Shown here piece after piece: positions 1 to 6,266 of a stretch of 10,857 nucleotides of DNA. Under the pieces are notes generated by a model. It saw nothing but the letters and a program-made list of their open reading frames with translations. It did not search any database and had not been told where the DNA came from. Each line of letters begins with the position of its first letter. The stretch's first letter is position 1. The translations under genes were made by a program, and so were the position numbers. The stretch comes from Clostridiales bacterium (GTDB taxonomy: Bacteria > Bacillota > Clostridia > Christensenellales > Aristaeellaceae): assembly GCA_004554085.1 (NCBI GenBank), contig SFNY01000081.1, positions 1 through 10,857 of the forward strand, given 5' to 3'.

Positions 1-2
1 AA

Positions 3-35
3 TACCAGCATATACACAGGGAGGTTGGTCAATGA
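3..35 (+). pseudogene. Possible second integrase tail fragment at the left edge
   Basis: Reading from base 3, the frame gives YQHIHREVGQ and then a TGA at 33-35. This resembles the YQHITEV segment of the remnant at 167-190 in both protein and DNA (both begin TACCAGCA). It may be the end of a second integrase copy, or a duplicated piece of the same gene. Only ten codons are visible and the gene continues beyond the window, so the call is weak. Confidence 0.25.
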
Positions 36-61
36 ACATCAACTCCTTTGATGGTGAATTC

Positions 62-245
62 CGCTATCACACAATGATCGCGGTATCTCGGAGGATGTGC
101 CACTTTCCAGTTGGGCAGAAGAAGTACACGAAGGATGGGACACCGCCGTTCAGACGTAACCCTGAATGTGTACCAGCACATCACAGAAGTCATGGATGAA
201 AACGGAAAGAACGTTCTGAACGGCATGTTTGGGAGGGTTTCGTAA
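62..245 (+). pseudogene. Decayed C-terminal remnant of a tyrosine recombinase (integrase)
   Basis: The frame ending at the TAA at 243-245 reads MGHRRSDVTLNVYQHITEVM and then about 17 more residues. This is the usual C-terminal pattern of phage/ICE tyrosine recombinases: the (L/M)GH box, a serine/threonine-rich stretch, and a V-Y-x-H segment carrying the catalytic tyrosine. The segment expected just before it (a helix ending in V-Q/H-E-R) appears in a different frame as AEEVHE at about 115-132, so at least one indel lies near 131-135. The N-terminal domain and the first Arg of the catalytic set are missing. No intact start is present, so I call it a pseudogene. The left boundary is approximate. 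Base composition is visibly more AT-rich than in the genes to the right, which fits imported DNA. The family assignment is inference from a short motif only. Confidence 0.5.
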
Positions 246-289
246 GCCAAAGAGCCGTCCCTCAACCCGATGGTTTTTGAGCTGAAATC

Positions 290-386
290 TGTCCCCAATT
301 CTGTCCCCAGTTTTGTCCCCACCGGGGACAAGGTGAATCGCTTGTCCCCAATTTGTCCCCAAGGGGTCGATATTTTTCTGTCCCCA
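290..386. repeat. Array of six direct TGTCCCC repeats with one inverted copy
   Basis: The heptamer TGTCCCC, always followed by A, occurs at 290, 302, 314, 343, 354 and 379 on the plus strand. The inverted form GGGGACA is at 324-330. Copies 1-3 are spaced exactly 12 nt apart; later spacings are 29, 11 and 25 nt. Copy 3 and the inverted copy form a perfect 8-bp inverted repeat at 313-331 with a 3-nt centre. The array begins 45 nt after the stop codon of the integrase remnant. Short repeats beside an integrase gene suggest recombinase arm-type sites or a relic of the attachment region, but that role is inferred. Confidence 0.7.
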
Positions 387-416
387 GTGAAAATCAAGCA
401 GACTTAATAACAAATT

Positions 417-449
417 ATTAACCGGCACTGGTTTAAAGTGCCGGTTAAT
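417..449 (-). terminator. Hairpin terminator after the GGGtGRT gene
   Basis: A perfect 12-bp inverted repeat (ATTAACCGGCAC at 417-428 and its complement at 438-449) with a 9-nt loop begins 25 nt beyond the stop codon of the GGGtGRT gene. On the minus strand the hairpin is followed by a T-containing but not pure T tract. On the plus strand it is followed by a T-rich stretch (ATTTTTT at 456-462), so it could also stop transcription arriving from the left. It marks the end of the minus-strand gene block. Confidence 0.65.
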
Positions 450-473
450 TTCACCATTTTTTAGATGATTCGC

Positions 474-1490
474 TTACTTCTGCGCTTCTTCGACTGCAAC
501 AGCAACCGCGACGGTCATGCCGACCATGGGGTTGTTGCCCGCGCCGATCAGGCCCATCATCTCGACGTGCGCCGGGACGGAGGAGGAGCCTGCGAACTGG
601 GCGTCGGAGTGCATGCGGCCCATGGTGTCGGTCATGCCGTAGGAGGCGGGGCCGGCAGCCATGTTGTCGGGATGCAGGGTACGGCCAGTGCCGCCGCCGG
701 AGGCCACGGAGAAGTACTTCTTGCCGGCCTCGGTCATTTCCTTCTTATAGGTGCCCGCGGTGGGATGCTGGAAGCGGGTGGGGTTGGTGGAGTTGCCGGT
801 AATGGAAACGCCGACATTCTCGTGCCACATGATGGCAACACCCTCGCGGACGTCGTCCGCGCCGTAGCAGCGAACCTTCGCGCGCTCGCCGTCGGAGTAG
901 GCGGTTTCGCTGACGATGGTCAGGGCATGATCTTCCTTGACGTCGTGGCCGAGGTAGTCATACTTGGTCTGCACATAGGTGAAGCCGTTGATGCGGGAGA
1001 TGATCATGGCGGCGTCCTTGCCCAGGCCGTTCAGGATGACGCGCAGGGGGTTCTTGCGCACCTTGTTGGCGTTGCGGGCAATGCCGATTGCGCCCTCGGC
1101 GGCGGCGAAGGACTCGTGGCCGGCCAGGAAGCAGAAGCACTCGGTCTCCTCGCTCAGCAGCATCGCGCCCAGATTGCCATGGCCGATGCCGACCTGGCGC
1201 TGGTCCGCGACGGAGCCGGGGATGCAGAAGGCCTGCAGGCCCTCGCCGATGCAGGTGGCGGCCTCGGCAGCGGTCTTTACGCCCTTCTTCAGAGCGATGG
1301 CTGCGCCGAGCTCGTAGGCCCACTTGGCGTTCTCGAAAGCGATGGGCTGGATGCCTTCGACGATCTTGTATGCATCAACGCCCTTGGAGTTGTTGTAGGC
1401 CTTCAGCTCCTCAAAATCCTTGAAGCCGTACTTTTCCAGAACGGGCTGGAGCTGGGGGATGCGTCTTTCATATCCTTCAAACAGAGCCAT
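474..1490 (-). CDS. GGGtGRT family protein, function unknown
   Basis: The 338-residue protein carries the motif SGGGTGRT around residues 265-271, which names the GGGtGRT family; I know of no established biochemical role for it. Other notable stretches are GHGNLGAMLLSEETECFCF (about residues 103-121) and a glycine- and methionine-rich C-terminal end. Cysteines at 80, 89, 118 and 120 could bind metal or an iron-sulfur cluster, but that is inference. No signal peptide or membrane segment is seen, so it should be cytosolic. I chose the ATG at 1490 because AGGAGG sits about 9 nt upstream. An upstream in-frame GTG at 1499 would overlap that ribosome binding site. The gene follows the scaffold gene by 15 nt, so the two are almost certainly co-transcribed and their products probably act together. 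It is followed by a strong hairpin. Confidence 0.9.
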   Translation of the reverse strand: MALFEGYERRIPQLQPVLEKYGFKDFEELKAYNNSKGVDAYKIVEGIQPIAFENAKWAYELGAAIALKKGVKTAAEAATCIGEGLQAFCIPGSVADQRQVGIGHGNLGAMLLSEETECFCFLAGHESFAAAEGAIGIARNANKVRKNPLRVILNGLGKDAAMIISRINGFTYVQTKYDYLGHDVKEDHALTIVSETAYSDGERAKVRCYGADDVREGVAIMWHENVGVSITGNSTNPTRFQHPTAGTYKKEMTEAGKKYFSVASGGGTGRTLHPDNMAAGPASYGMTDTMGRMHSDAQFAGSSSVPAHVEMMGLIGAGNNPMVGMTVAVAVAVEEAQK

Positions 1491-1505
1491 TATGCACACC
1501 TCCTA

Positions 1506-2207
1506 TTACTGCTTGCGCGGGTCGATCCAGGCGACGGCGCCGTCCTCAGCCTTGAAGCGGCCGTAGGTGCCGATGTTCTTCTCGTAGGCCTCGTTGGGGG
1601 ACATGCCCTTCTTGATGGCGTCCATCATCTTGCCCAGGGAGAGGAACTTGTAGCCGCAAACCTGGTTGTCCTTGTCCAGCGCCATCTGCAGGACGTAGCC
1701 CTCGGCCATCTCCAGATAGCGGGTACCCTTGTCCTTGGTGCCGTACATGGTGCCGACCTGAGAGCGCAGGCCCTTGCCCAGATCCTCCAGACCGGCGCCG
1801 ATGACCAGACCGTCGTCGGAGAAAGCGGACTGCGTGCGGCCATAGACGACCTGCAGGAACAGTTCGCGCATGGCAGTGTTGATGGCGTCGCACACCAGGT
1901 CGGTGTTGAGCGCCTCGAGGATGGTCTTGCCGGGCAGGATCTCGCTGGCCATGGCGGCAGAGTGGGTCATGCCGGAGCAGCCGATGGTCTCAACCAGGGC
2001 CTCTTCGATGATGCCCTTCTTGATGTTCAGGGACAGCTTGCAGGTGCCCTGCTGGGGAGCGCACCAGCCAATGCCGTGGGTGAAGCCGGAAATGTCCTTA
2101 ATTTCCTTGGCCTGAACCCACTGACCCTCTTCCGGGATCGGCGCCGGGCCGTGATTGGGGCCCTTGGCAACGCATACCATTTCCTCAACTTCGCGGGAAT
2201 ATTGCAT
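1506..2207 (-). CDS. IscU/NifU-like iron-sulfur cluster scaffold protein
   Basis: The 233-residue protein resembles the N-terminal scaffold domain of NifU/IscU. The stretch KKGIIEEALVETIGCSGMTH (residues 63-82), continuing to LPGKT at 91-95, matches the IscU segment with the second cluster-binding cysteine (here C77). Candidate partner cysteines are C56, in GTCKLSL just upstream, and C106, in VCDAINTAM. C12 and C49 are extra. The protein is longer than IscU (about 130 residues), and its C-terminal half from about residue 125 has no resemblance I recognise. It is probably a variant scaffold or carrier dedicated to the GGGtGRT protein encoded next to it, rather than the general Isc/Suf scaffold, since no cysteine desulfurase is nearby. 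The start at 2207 is fixed by GGAGGAAGAACC upstream. An in-frame start at 2273 would place the ribosome binding site and leader hairpins inside the gene. Confidence 0.82.
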   Translation of the reverse strand: MQYSREVEEMVCVAKGPNHGPAPIPEEGQWVQAKEIKDISGFTHGIGWCAPQQGTCKLSLNIKKGIIEEALVETIGCSGMTHSAAMASEILPGKTILEALNTDLVCDAINTAMRELFLQVVYGRTQSAFSDDGLVIGAGLEDLGKGLRSQVGTMYGTKDKGTRYLEMAEGYVLQMALDKDNQVCGYKFLSLGKMMDAIKKGMSPNEAYEKNIGTYGRFKAEDGAVAWIDPRKQ

Positions 2208-2262
2208 GGTTCTTCCTCCTTTTTCATCGCCCGGGGACCGGGCACAAATGCGCAAACTGCGC
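2208..2262 (-). promoter_or_regulatory. Leader with two small hairpins before the scaffold gene
   Basis: Between the promoter and the ribosome binding site the minus-strand leader can form two adjacent hairpins: GCGCA-gtt-TGCGC at 2250-2262 and GCCCGG-tcc-CCGGGC at 2229-2243. Fifteen bases then lead to the AGGAGG at about 2213-2218. Neither is followed by a T run, so they are not obvious terminators. They could affect mRNA stability or translation. No known riboswitch is recognised. Confidence 0.35.
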
Positions 2263-2281
2263 TGTATTATCATACACGGTT

Positions 2282-2310
2282 ATTATAGCATAAACTTTGC
2301 CGAATGTGGA
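2282..2310 (-). promoter_or_regulatory. Sigma-A type promoter for the scaffold/GGGtGRT pair
   Basis: On the minus strand a perfect TATAAT (2282-2287) is preceded by an extended -10 TGC. At 17-nt spacing upstream lies TCCACA (2305-2310), which matches four of six -35 positions. It sits 75 nt upstream of the scaffold ATG and just after the HAD gene stop. The pair can therefore be transcribed on its own, although I see no terminator separating it from the operon upstream. Confidence 0.6.
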
Positions 2311-2329
2311 GTTGTTTTTCTGTTATGTG

Positions 2330-3001
2330 TCACAAAAATCGTTCGAATCCACAAAAATCGTGCACGATGGCGTGGATTTCCCCGGCATTTTTCTTGCCCT
2401 CCAGCCATTCCCTCGACACGCTGCGGTCGATGGCCACGATGCGCCCGGCTCCTGCGTTGATGGCCGCGCCGATGCCGGTGATGGAATCCTCGGCGATGAT
2501 GCAGTCCTTCGCCTGCACGCCGATTCGCTTTGCCGCCTCCAGATAGAAGGCCGGGTCGGGCTTGCTGGGCAGGATGCCCTCGTCGTAGACGATGCGATCC
2601 ATCGTGAACCACTTCTTCAGGCCCAGATCGTTGAGATAGAATTCCACGTTCTCGATGGGCGAGGCCGTCGCCAGCGCAAAGGGAATCCCCCTTTCCACCA
2701 GCAGATCGAACAGCTCCGGAGCGCCCGGCATCAATTGAAGGTTCTCCTTCTTTGAGCGCGCGACGGCCCGGTACTCCACTTCCTTCTCCAATCCAAGCTG
2801 CGCAACCTCCTCGGCGCTGTAGCGGTCGCCGAAGCAGTACTGGAAGATTTCGCTGTTGTTGGGGCCGATGTAGTGGGCGGTGATTTCCTCCTCCGTCAGT
2901 TCCATGCCGAACTTCCGCTTCATGAAGTTGCGCCAGGCCGCGCGGTGGAACCGCGTATCGTCGTAGAGCGTCCCGTTGAAATCGAAGAGCACTGCCTTCA
3001 T
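2330..3001 (-). CDS. HAD superfamily (subfamily IA) phosphatase-like hydrolase
   Basis: The 223-residue protein has the four HAD motifs in order. Motif I is FDFNGTLYDD, with the nucleophile Asp7; motif II is Thr112 in LATAS; motif III is Lys147 in SKPDP; motif IV is Glu171-Asp172 in AEDSITGIGAA. A helical cap lies between residues 16 and 85, as in beta-phosphoglucomutase-like enzymes. The second aspartate of motif I, normally the acid/base, is Asn9, which may alter the catalysed reaction. The substrate cannot be told from sequence; sugar phosphates or phosphoglycolate are the usual candidates. The start is supported by GAGGT about 9 nt upstream. It is the last gene of the seven-gene operon, 16 nt after ybaK. 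Its 3' end contains a short direct repeat listed separately. Confidence 0.85.
   Translation of the reverse strand: MKAVLFDFNGTLYDDTRFHRAAWRNFMKRKFGMELTEEEITAHYIGPNNSEIFQYCFGDRYSAEEVAQLGLEKEVEYRAVARSKKENLQLMPGAPELFDLLVERGIPFALATASPIENVEFYLNDLGLKKWFTMDRIVYDEGILPSKPDPAFYLEAAKRIGVQAKDCIIAEDSITGIGAAINAGAGRIVAIDRSVSREWLEGKKNAGEIHAIVHDFCGFERFL
2331..2361. repeat. 12-bp direct repeat at the 3' end of the HAD gene
   Basis: CACAAAAATCGT occurs at 2331-2342 and again at 2350-2361 (plus strand), a period of 19 nt. The two copies are in different reading frames of the HAD gene, which ends inside the first copy. A 19-nt duplication may have changed the last few residues of the protein. Confidence 0.6.
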
Positions 3002-3017
3002 TCGTATCTACCTCGCT

Positions 3018-3491
3018 TCATCGTTTGGTCAGGTCGGCAAAGTTTGCGCCGATGTAGTTAGCCAGCTGCTCGGGGTTCAGGATCACCTGCACGCCCCGCT
3101 GTCCGGCGCTGACGTAGATTTTGTCAAACAGGATCGCTGTTTCATCCATCGTGGTGGGATACTTCTTCTTCATACCGATGGGCGAACAGCCGCCGCGCAC
3201 GTAGCCGGTCAGGCCCAGCAGTTCCTTCACGTGGATCAGCTCGATCTTCTTCTCCCCCGCCGCCTGGGCGCACTTCTTCAGATCCAGCTCCTCGGCCACG
3301 GGGATGCAGAACACGTGCACGCCCTTCTTCTCGCCCTTTGCCACCAGCGTCTTGAACATGCAGTCGGGATCGATGCCCAGCATCTGCGCCGCGTGCACGC
3401 CGCTCAGGTCGCTCTCGTCCACCTCGTACTCGGAGGTTTCGAAGGGAATGCTCGCCTGCTTCAGCAGGCGCATCACGTTGGTTATGGTCAT
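3018..3491 (-). CDS. ybaK: YbaK/EbsC family Cys-tRNA(Pro) deacylase
   Basis: The 157-residue protein matches the YbaK family of trans-editing enzymes, which hydrolyse Cys-tRNA(Pro) formed by mischarging of prolyl-tRNA synthetase. Family markers visible are MFKTLV with Lys47, corresponding to the essential lysine in the fold, and GYVRGGCSPIGMKK at 96-109, a near-universal signature. The length is typical for the stand-alone form. The start at 3491 follows AAGGAGG closely and overlaps the stop of the preceding gene by 4 nt (ATGA), so the two are probably translationally coupled. It should act in the cytosol together with ProRS, which is not in this window. Other members of the superfamily deacylate other tRNAs, but the signature is that of YbaK proper. 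Confidence 0.92.
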   Translation of the reverse strand: MTITNVMRLLKQASIPFETSEYEVDESDLSGVHAAQMLGIDPDCMFKTLVAKGEKKGVHVFCIPVAEELDLKKCAQAAGEKKIELIHVKELLGLTGYVRGGCSPIGMKKKYPTTMDETAILFDKIYVSAGQRGVQVILNPEQLANYIGANFADLTKR

Positions 3492-3856
3492 GTTTCCTCC
3501 TTGCGAAGGAGCAGCAGCCCCTTCATGGAAGCGTAATCGTTGAAAAAATGATCGACTGTGCGAATCTCGTCGCCGGTACAGCCGATCAGCAGCTTGATCT
3601 CGCAGTCGCGCTTTTCCAGATCCACGGTGACGAAGGCCCCCATGAGCCTGCGCGCAGGGTCCGAACCCAGAAACAGGTCGATCTCCTCACCGTCGGAGGA
3701 GCTGGTACCCCGCAGGCAGCCGTAGTCCAGCGGATAGATGATCTGCGCATGCTCCGGATGCCTGGTGCCCTTCGCGCGCTCGATGAAGATTTCGCTGTCC
3801 GCAATCAGCCGCTCCATCGCCTGCCAGAATTCAGATTCTGAGGTCATCGGGATCAT
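3488..3856 (-). CDS. Short inorganic-pyrophosphatase-like protein
   Basis: The 122-residue protein resembles part of family I soluble pyrophosphatase. IIYPLDYGCLRGT (39-51) parallels the YPCNYGY region of the E. coli enzyme. DGEEIDLFLG (55-64) parallels the metal-binding DGDPxD signature, and DCEIKLL (84-90) parallels the later Asp/Asp/Lys cluster. It is much shorter than E. coli Ppa (about 175 residues). The middle signature aspartate is replaced by Glu57, so activity on pyrophosphate is uncertain. The N-terminal IERAKGTRHP may supply phosphate-binding basic residues. The ATG at 3856 is preceded by GGAGGTG inside the 3' end of truA and overlaps truA by 26 nt. A second ATG three codons on is possible. 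The gene overlaps ybaK by 4 nt, so its product is tied to the same operon. Confidence 0.72.
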   Translation of the reverse strand: MIPMTSESEFWQAMERLIADSEIFIERAKGTRHPEHAQIIYPLDYGCLRGTSSSDGEEIDLFLGSDPARRLMGAFVTVDLEKRDCEIKLLIGCTGDEIRTVDHFFNDYASMKGLLLLRKEET

Positions 3857-4586
3857 AGAACACCTCCATCAGCGTAAGTCCGTGCGCAGGAGCCGTGATT
3901 CCCAGATCCAACCGGTCGCCGCTTGCAATCGCGCGGCGAAACGCGCCCGGCTCCAGCTTGCCGCTGCCCACGCCGATCAACGTGCCGGCGATGATGCGCA
4001 CCATGTTGTAGAGGAAGCCGCTGCCCTCTACGATCAGGCGGATCTCGCTGCCCGAGGATGTGACCTCCGCCCGGTAGATCGTGCGCACGGTGTCCTTGAC
4101 CACCGAGCCGCTGGCGGCGAAGGCGGCAAAATCGTGGGTGCCCACCAGATCCTGCGCCTCGGCCCGCATCCTCTCCACGTCCAGCGGATAGATCACGTGA
4201 GCATGGGTGTTGCGGGTCAGCGCACCCGCGTGGGGCGCGGCGTGAAAGAGGTAGCGGTAGCGCTTGCCCCTCGTGGAAAAGCGCGCGTGGAATTCGAGGG
4301 GAACCTCTTCGCTGCGCGTGACCCGGATGTCCGGCGGCAGCAGTGTGTTCAGCGCGAAGCTGAACTTGTCCGCCGGGATGCGGGATTCGGTGTCAAAGTG
4401 GGCGGACTGACCCAGCGCATGCACGCCCGCGTCAGTGCGGCTCGCTCCGGAGACGCAGAGCTCTTCGCCGGTGAGCTTGAGAATCGCGCGCTCCAGCTTC
4501 TCCTGCACGGTCATGGCGTTGGCCTGACGCTGCCAGCCCGCGTAGGCGGTTCCGTCGTACTCGACGATCAGGTGAATTCTTCGCAT
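3831..4586 (-). CDS. truA: tRNA pseudouridine(38-40) synthase TruA
   Basis: The 251-residue protein is a full-length TruA, which converts uridines 38-40 of the tRNA anticodon stem-loop to pseudouridine. Diagnostic features are the N-terminal EYDGTAYAGWQRQ (9-21), the catalytic Asp52 in SGASRTDAGVHA, the RYRYLF strand near 108-113, and GSGFLYNMVRIIAGTLIGVG in the C-terminal half. The length is normal. The start follows GGGAGGT by about 5 nt, and only 12 nt separate it from ecfT. The order ecfA1-ecfA2-ecfT-truA is a common Firmicutes arrangement. There rplM and rpsI usually come next, but here they are replaced by a pyrophosphatase-like gene and ybaK. Confidence 0.97.
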   Translation of the reverse strand: MRRIHLIVEYDGTAYAGWQRQANAMTVQEKLERAILKLTGEELCVSGASRTDAGVHALGQSAHFDTESRIPADKFSFALNTLLPPDIRVTRSEEVPLEFHARFSTRGKRYRYLFHAAPHAGALTRNTHAHVIYPLDVERMRAEAQDLVGTHDFAAFAASGSVVKDTVRTIYRAEVTSSGSEIRLIVEGSGFLYNMVRIIAGTLIGVGSGKLEPGAFRRAIASGDRLDLGITAPAHGLTLMEVFYDPDDLRI

Positions 4587-4598
4587 GGAACCTCCCGA

Positions 4599-5408
4599 TC
4601 AGAAGGGCGCATAGCGGTTCAGCAGGATCATCAGCGCAAACATCAGCGCAACGACGATAAAGGCCTCGCCGTCCCGCCAGCCGTAGTGCAGCTGCTTCAT
4701 CTTCGTGCGACCCTCGCCGCCGCGATAGCAGCGGGCCTCCATGGCCATCGCCAGCTCGTCCGCACGGCGGAACGCGCTCACGAACAGCGGAACCAGCAGC
4801 GGAATCATCGCCTTTGCGCGGGCGATCAGCTTGCCGCTCTCAAAGTCCGCGCCGCGGGCCATCTGCGCGCGCTGAATCTTGTTCGTCTCCTCCATCAGCG
4901 TGGGGATGAAGCGCAGCGCGATGGACATCATCATGGAGATCTCGTGGGCCGGAAATTTGAAGCGGGTCAGCGGCTTCATCAGCGACTCCATGGCGTCGGT
5001 GAGCGCGATGGGCGAGGTGGTGAGCGTCAGCACCTGGGAGCAGAGCACCAGCAGGATCAGGCGTACCGCCATGAACACCGCCATGCGCACGCCGCCGGTG
5101 GTGATGCGGATGATGCCGAAGTGCAAAAGATCCTCGCCGTCCCGCAGCAGAAACAGGTTCAGAAAGAAGGTGAGGCCGATGATGACCAGCAGGGGCTTGA
5201 GGCCCTTGAGCATGTACTTCATGCCGATCCGGGTAGACAGTGCGCACCAGAGCACGAACAGAAACACCATCGCGAAGCCGATGAAGCTCTTGGCGATGAA
5301 CACCAGCACGATCATCGCGATGGTCAGGATCAGCTTCGTGCGCGGATCCAGATGATAGAGATACGAATCGCCGGGAAAGAACTGCCCGATCGTCACATTG
5401 TTCAGCAT
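4599..5408 (-). CDS. ecfT: Energy-coupling factor transporter transmembrane protein EcfT
   Basis: The 269-residue membrane protein is the T component of ECF transporters, which couples ATP hydrolysis by EcfA1/EcfA2 to substrate uptake through exchangeable S proteins for vitamins or metals. It opens with the family motif LDPRTKL (20-26). Hydrophobic segments lie at about 26-57, 70-88, 107-131, 199-212 and 246-265. The two coupling-helix motifs that contact the ATPases are ARG at 184-186 and its variant ARC at 225-227, within MEARCYRGGEGRT. The start at 5408 has GGAG about 9 nt upstream, and 12 nt separate it from ecfA2. No S component is encoded here, consistent with a shared, group II type module serving several S proteins encoded elsewhere. 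Confidence 0.95.
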   Translation of the reverse strand: MLNNVTIGQFFPGDSYLYHLDPRTKLILTIAMIVLVFIAKSFIGFAMVFLFVLWCALSTRIGMKYMLKGLKPLLVIIGLTFFLNLFLLRDGEDLLHFGIIRITTGGVRMAVFMAVRLILLVLCSQVLTLTTSPIALTDAMESLMKPLTRFKFPAHEISMMMSIALRFIPTLMEETNKIQRAQMARGADFESGKLIARAKAMIPLLVPLFVSAFRRADELAMAMEARCYRGGEGRTKMKQLHYGWRDGEAFIVVALMFALMILLNRYAPF

Positions 5409-5420
5409 TTCGCCACTCCG

Positions 5421-6266
5421 TTATTTCTTCAGGTTCTTCAGAATTTCCCGGCACATGTCCTCCCGGCGGAAGGTTCCGGGCGCAATGTCAAAGCCCTTCT
5501 CCCGCAGGACGGCGGCCAGCTTCGCGCACTCCGGCACGTCCAGGCCGATCTTCTTGAGCTCGTCGCCGTGCTCGAACACCTCGGCGGGCGTTCCCTGATA
5601 TTCGATGCGACCGTGATCCAGCACGTACAGCCGGTCGCAGTACTTGCCCACGTCGTCCATGGAGTGGGACACCATGACCACCGTCACGCCGCTCTGATGG
5701 ATGCCGCGGATCAGTTCCAGCATGCTCCTGCGCCCAGCGGGATCCAGCCCCGCGGCAGGCTCGTCCAGCACCAGGATGGACGGATTCATCGCCAGCACGC
5801 CCGCGATGGCCACGCGGCGCTTCTGTCCGCCGGAGAGGTTGAAGGGCGAGGCCTTGCGCAGGGAATCGTCCAGGCCCACCAGCAGCATGGCCTCCGTGAC
5901 CCGGTGACGAATCTCCTTTTCGTCCAGCTTCAGGTTCTGCGGGCCGAAGGCGATGTCCTTCTCTACCGTTTCCTCGAAGAGCTGGTACTCGGGATACTGG
6001 AACACCAGCCCCACCGCGCGGCGCACGTCGGTCAGCTTCGTGTCCTTGTCCCCCAGATCCATGCCGTTCACGAACACGTGACCGGGTTCGCTCTTTTCCA
6101 GCGCGTTGAAGTGGGAAATCAGCGTGGATTTTCCGCTGCCGGTATGGCCGATGATGCCGATGAACTCGCCGTCGTTGATGGTCAGATTCACGTCGTCCAG
6201 CGCCTTGACCTCGAAGGGCGAACCCGGCATGTACACGTGGGTGAGATGCTTTACTTCAATCGACAC
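5421..6266 (-). CDS. ecfA2: Energy-coupling factor transporter ATPase EcfA2
   Basis: The 281-residue ABC ATPase has Walker A GHTGSGKST (40-48), Q-loop Gln90 in VFQYPEYQLF, signature LSGGQKRR (144-151), Walker B ILVLDEP (164-170) and switch His201. The opening SIEVKHLTHVYMPGSPFEVKAL is typical of EcfA2. It pairs with EcfA1 as a heterodimer that powers EcfT. No ATG lies near the expected start, so I take the GTG at 6266, preceded by a GGCGGTGG element. It overlaps the end of ecfA1 by 16 nt, so translation is likely coupled. The same frame stays open far upstream inside ecfA1, but that extension is a shadow of ecfA1 and not part of this protein. Confidence 0.95.
   Translation of the reverse strand: MSIEVKHLTHVYMPGSPFEVKALDDVNLTINDGEFIGIIGHTGSGKSTLISHFNALEKSEPGHVFVNGMDLGDKDTKLTDVRRAVGLVFQYPEYQLFEETVEKDIAFGPQNLKLDEKEIRHRVTEAMLLVGLDDSLRKASPFNLSGGQKRRVAIAGVLAMNPSILVLDEPAAGLDPAGRRSMLELIRGIHQSGVTVVMVSHSMDDVGKYCDRLYVLDHGRIEYQGTPAEVFEHGDELKKIGLDVPECAKLAAVLREKGFDIAPGTFRREDMCREILKNLKK

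Noticed and set aside
32..199. Small plus-strand ORF of 55 codons starting at ATG 32 with GGGAGG upstream
   Set aside because: The ribosome binding site is plausible, but the peptide has no recognised similarity and runs through the integrase remnant in another frame. It is probably a by-product of the decay.
29..428. Two overlapping minus-strand open frames (29-397 and 150-428)
   Set aside because: They are antisense to the integrase remnant, and their repeated WGQ/GTK/GDK residues are simply the TGTCCCC repeats read backwards. No ribosome binding site or domain supports them.
465..2288. Long open plus-strand frame of about 607 codons opposite the scaffold and GGGtGRT genes
   Set aside because: It is an antisense shadow caused by GC-biased third positions. 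It has no ribosome binding site, its composition is low-complexity (Gly, Ala, Val, His, Asp rich), and the minus strand encodes recognisable proteins.
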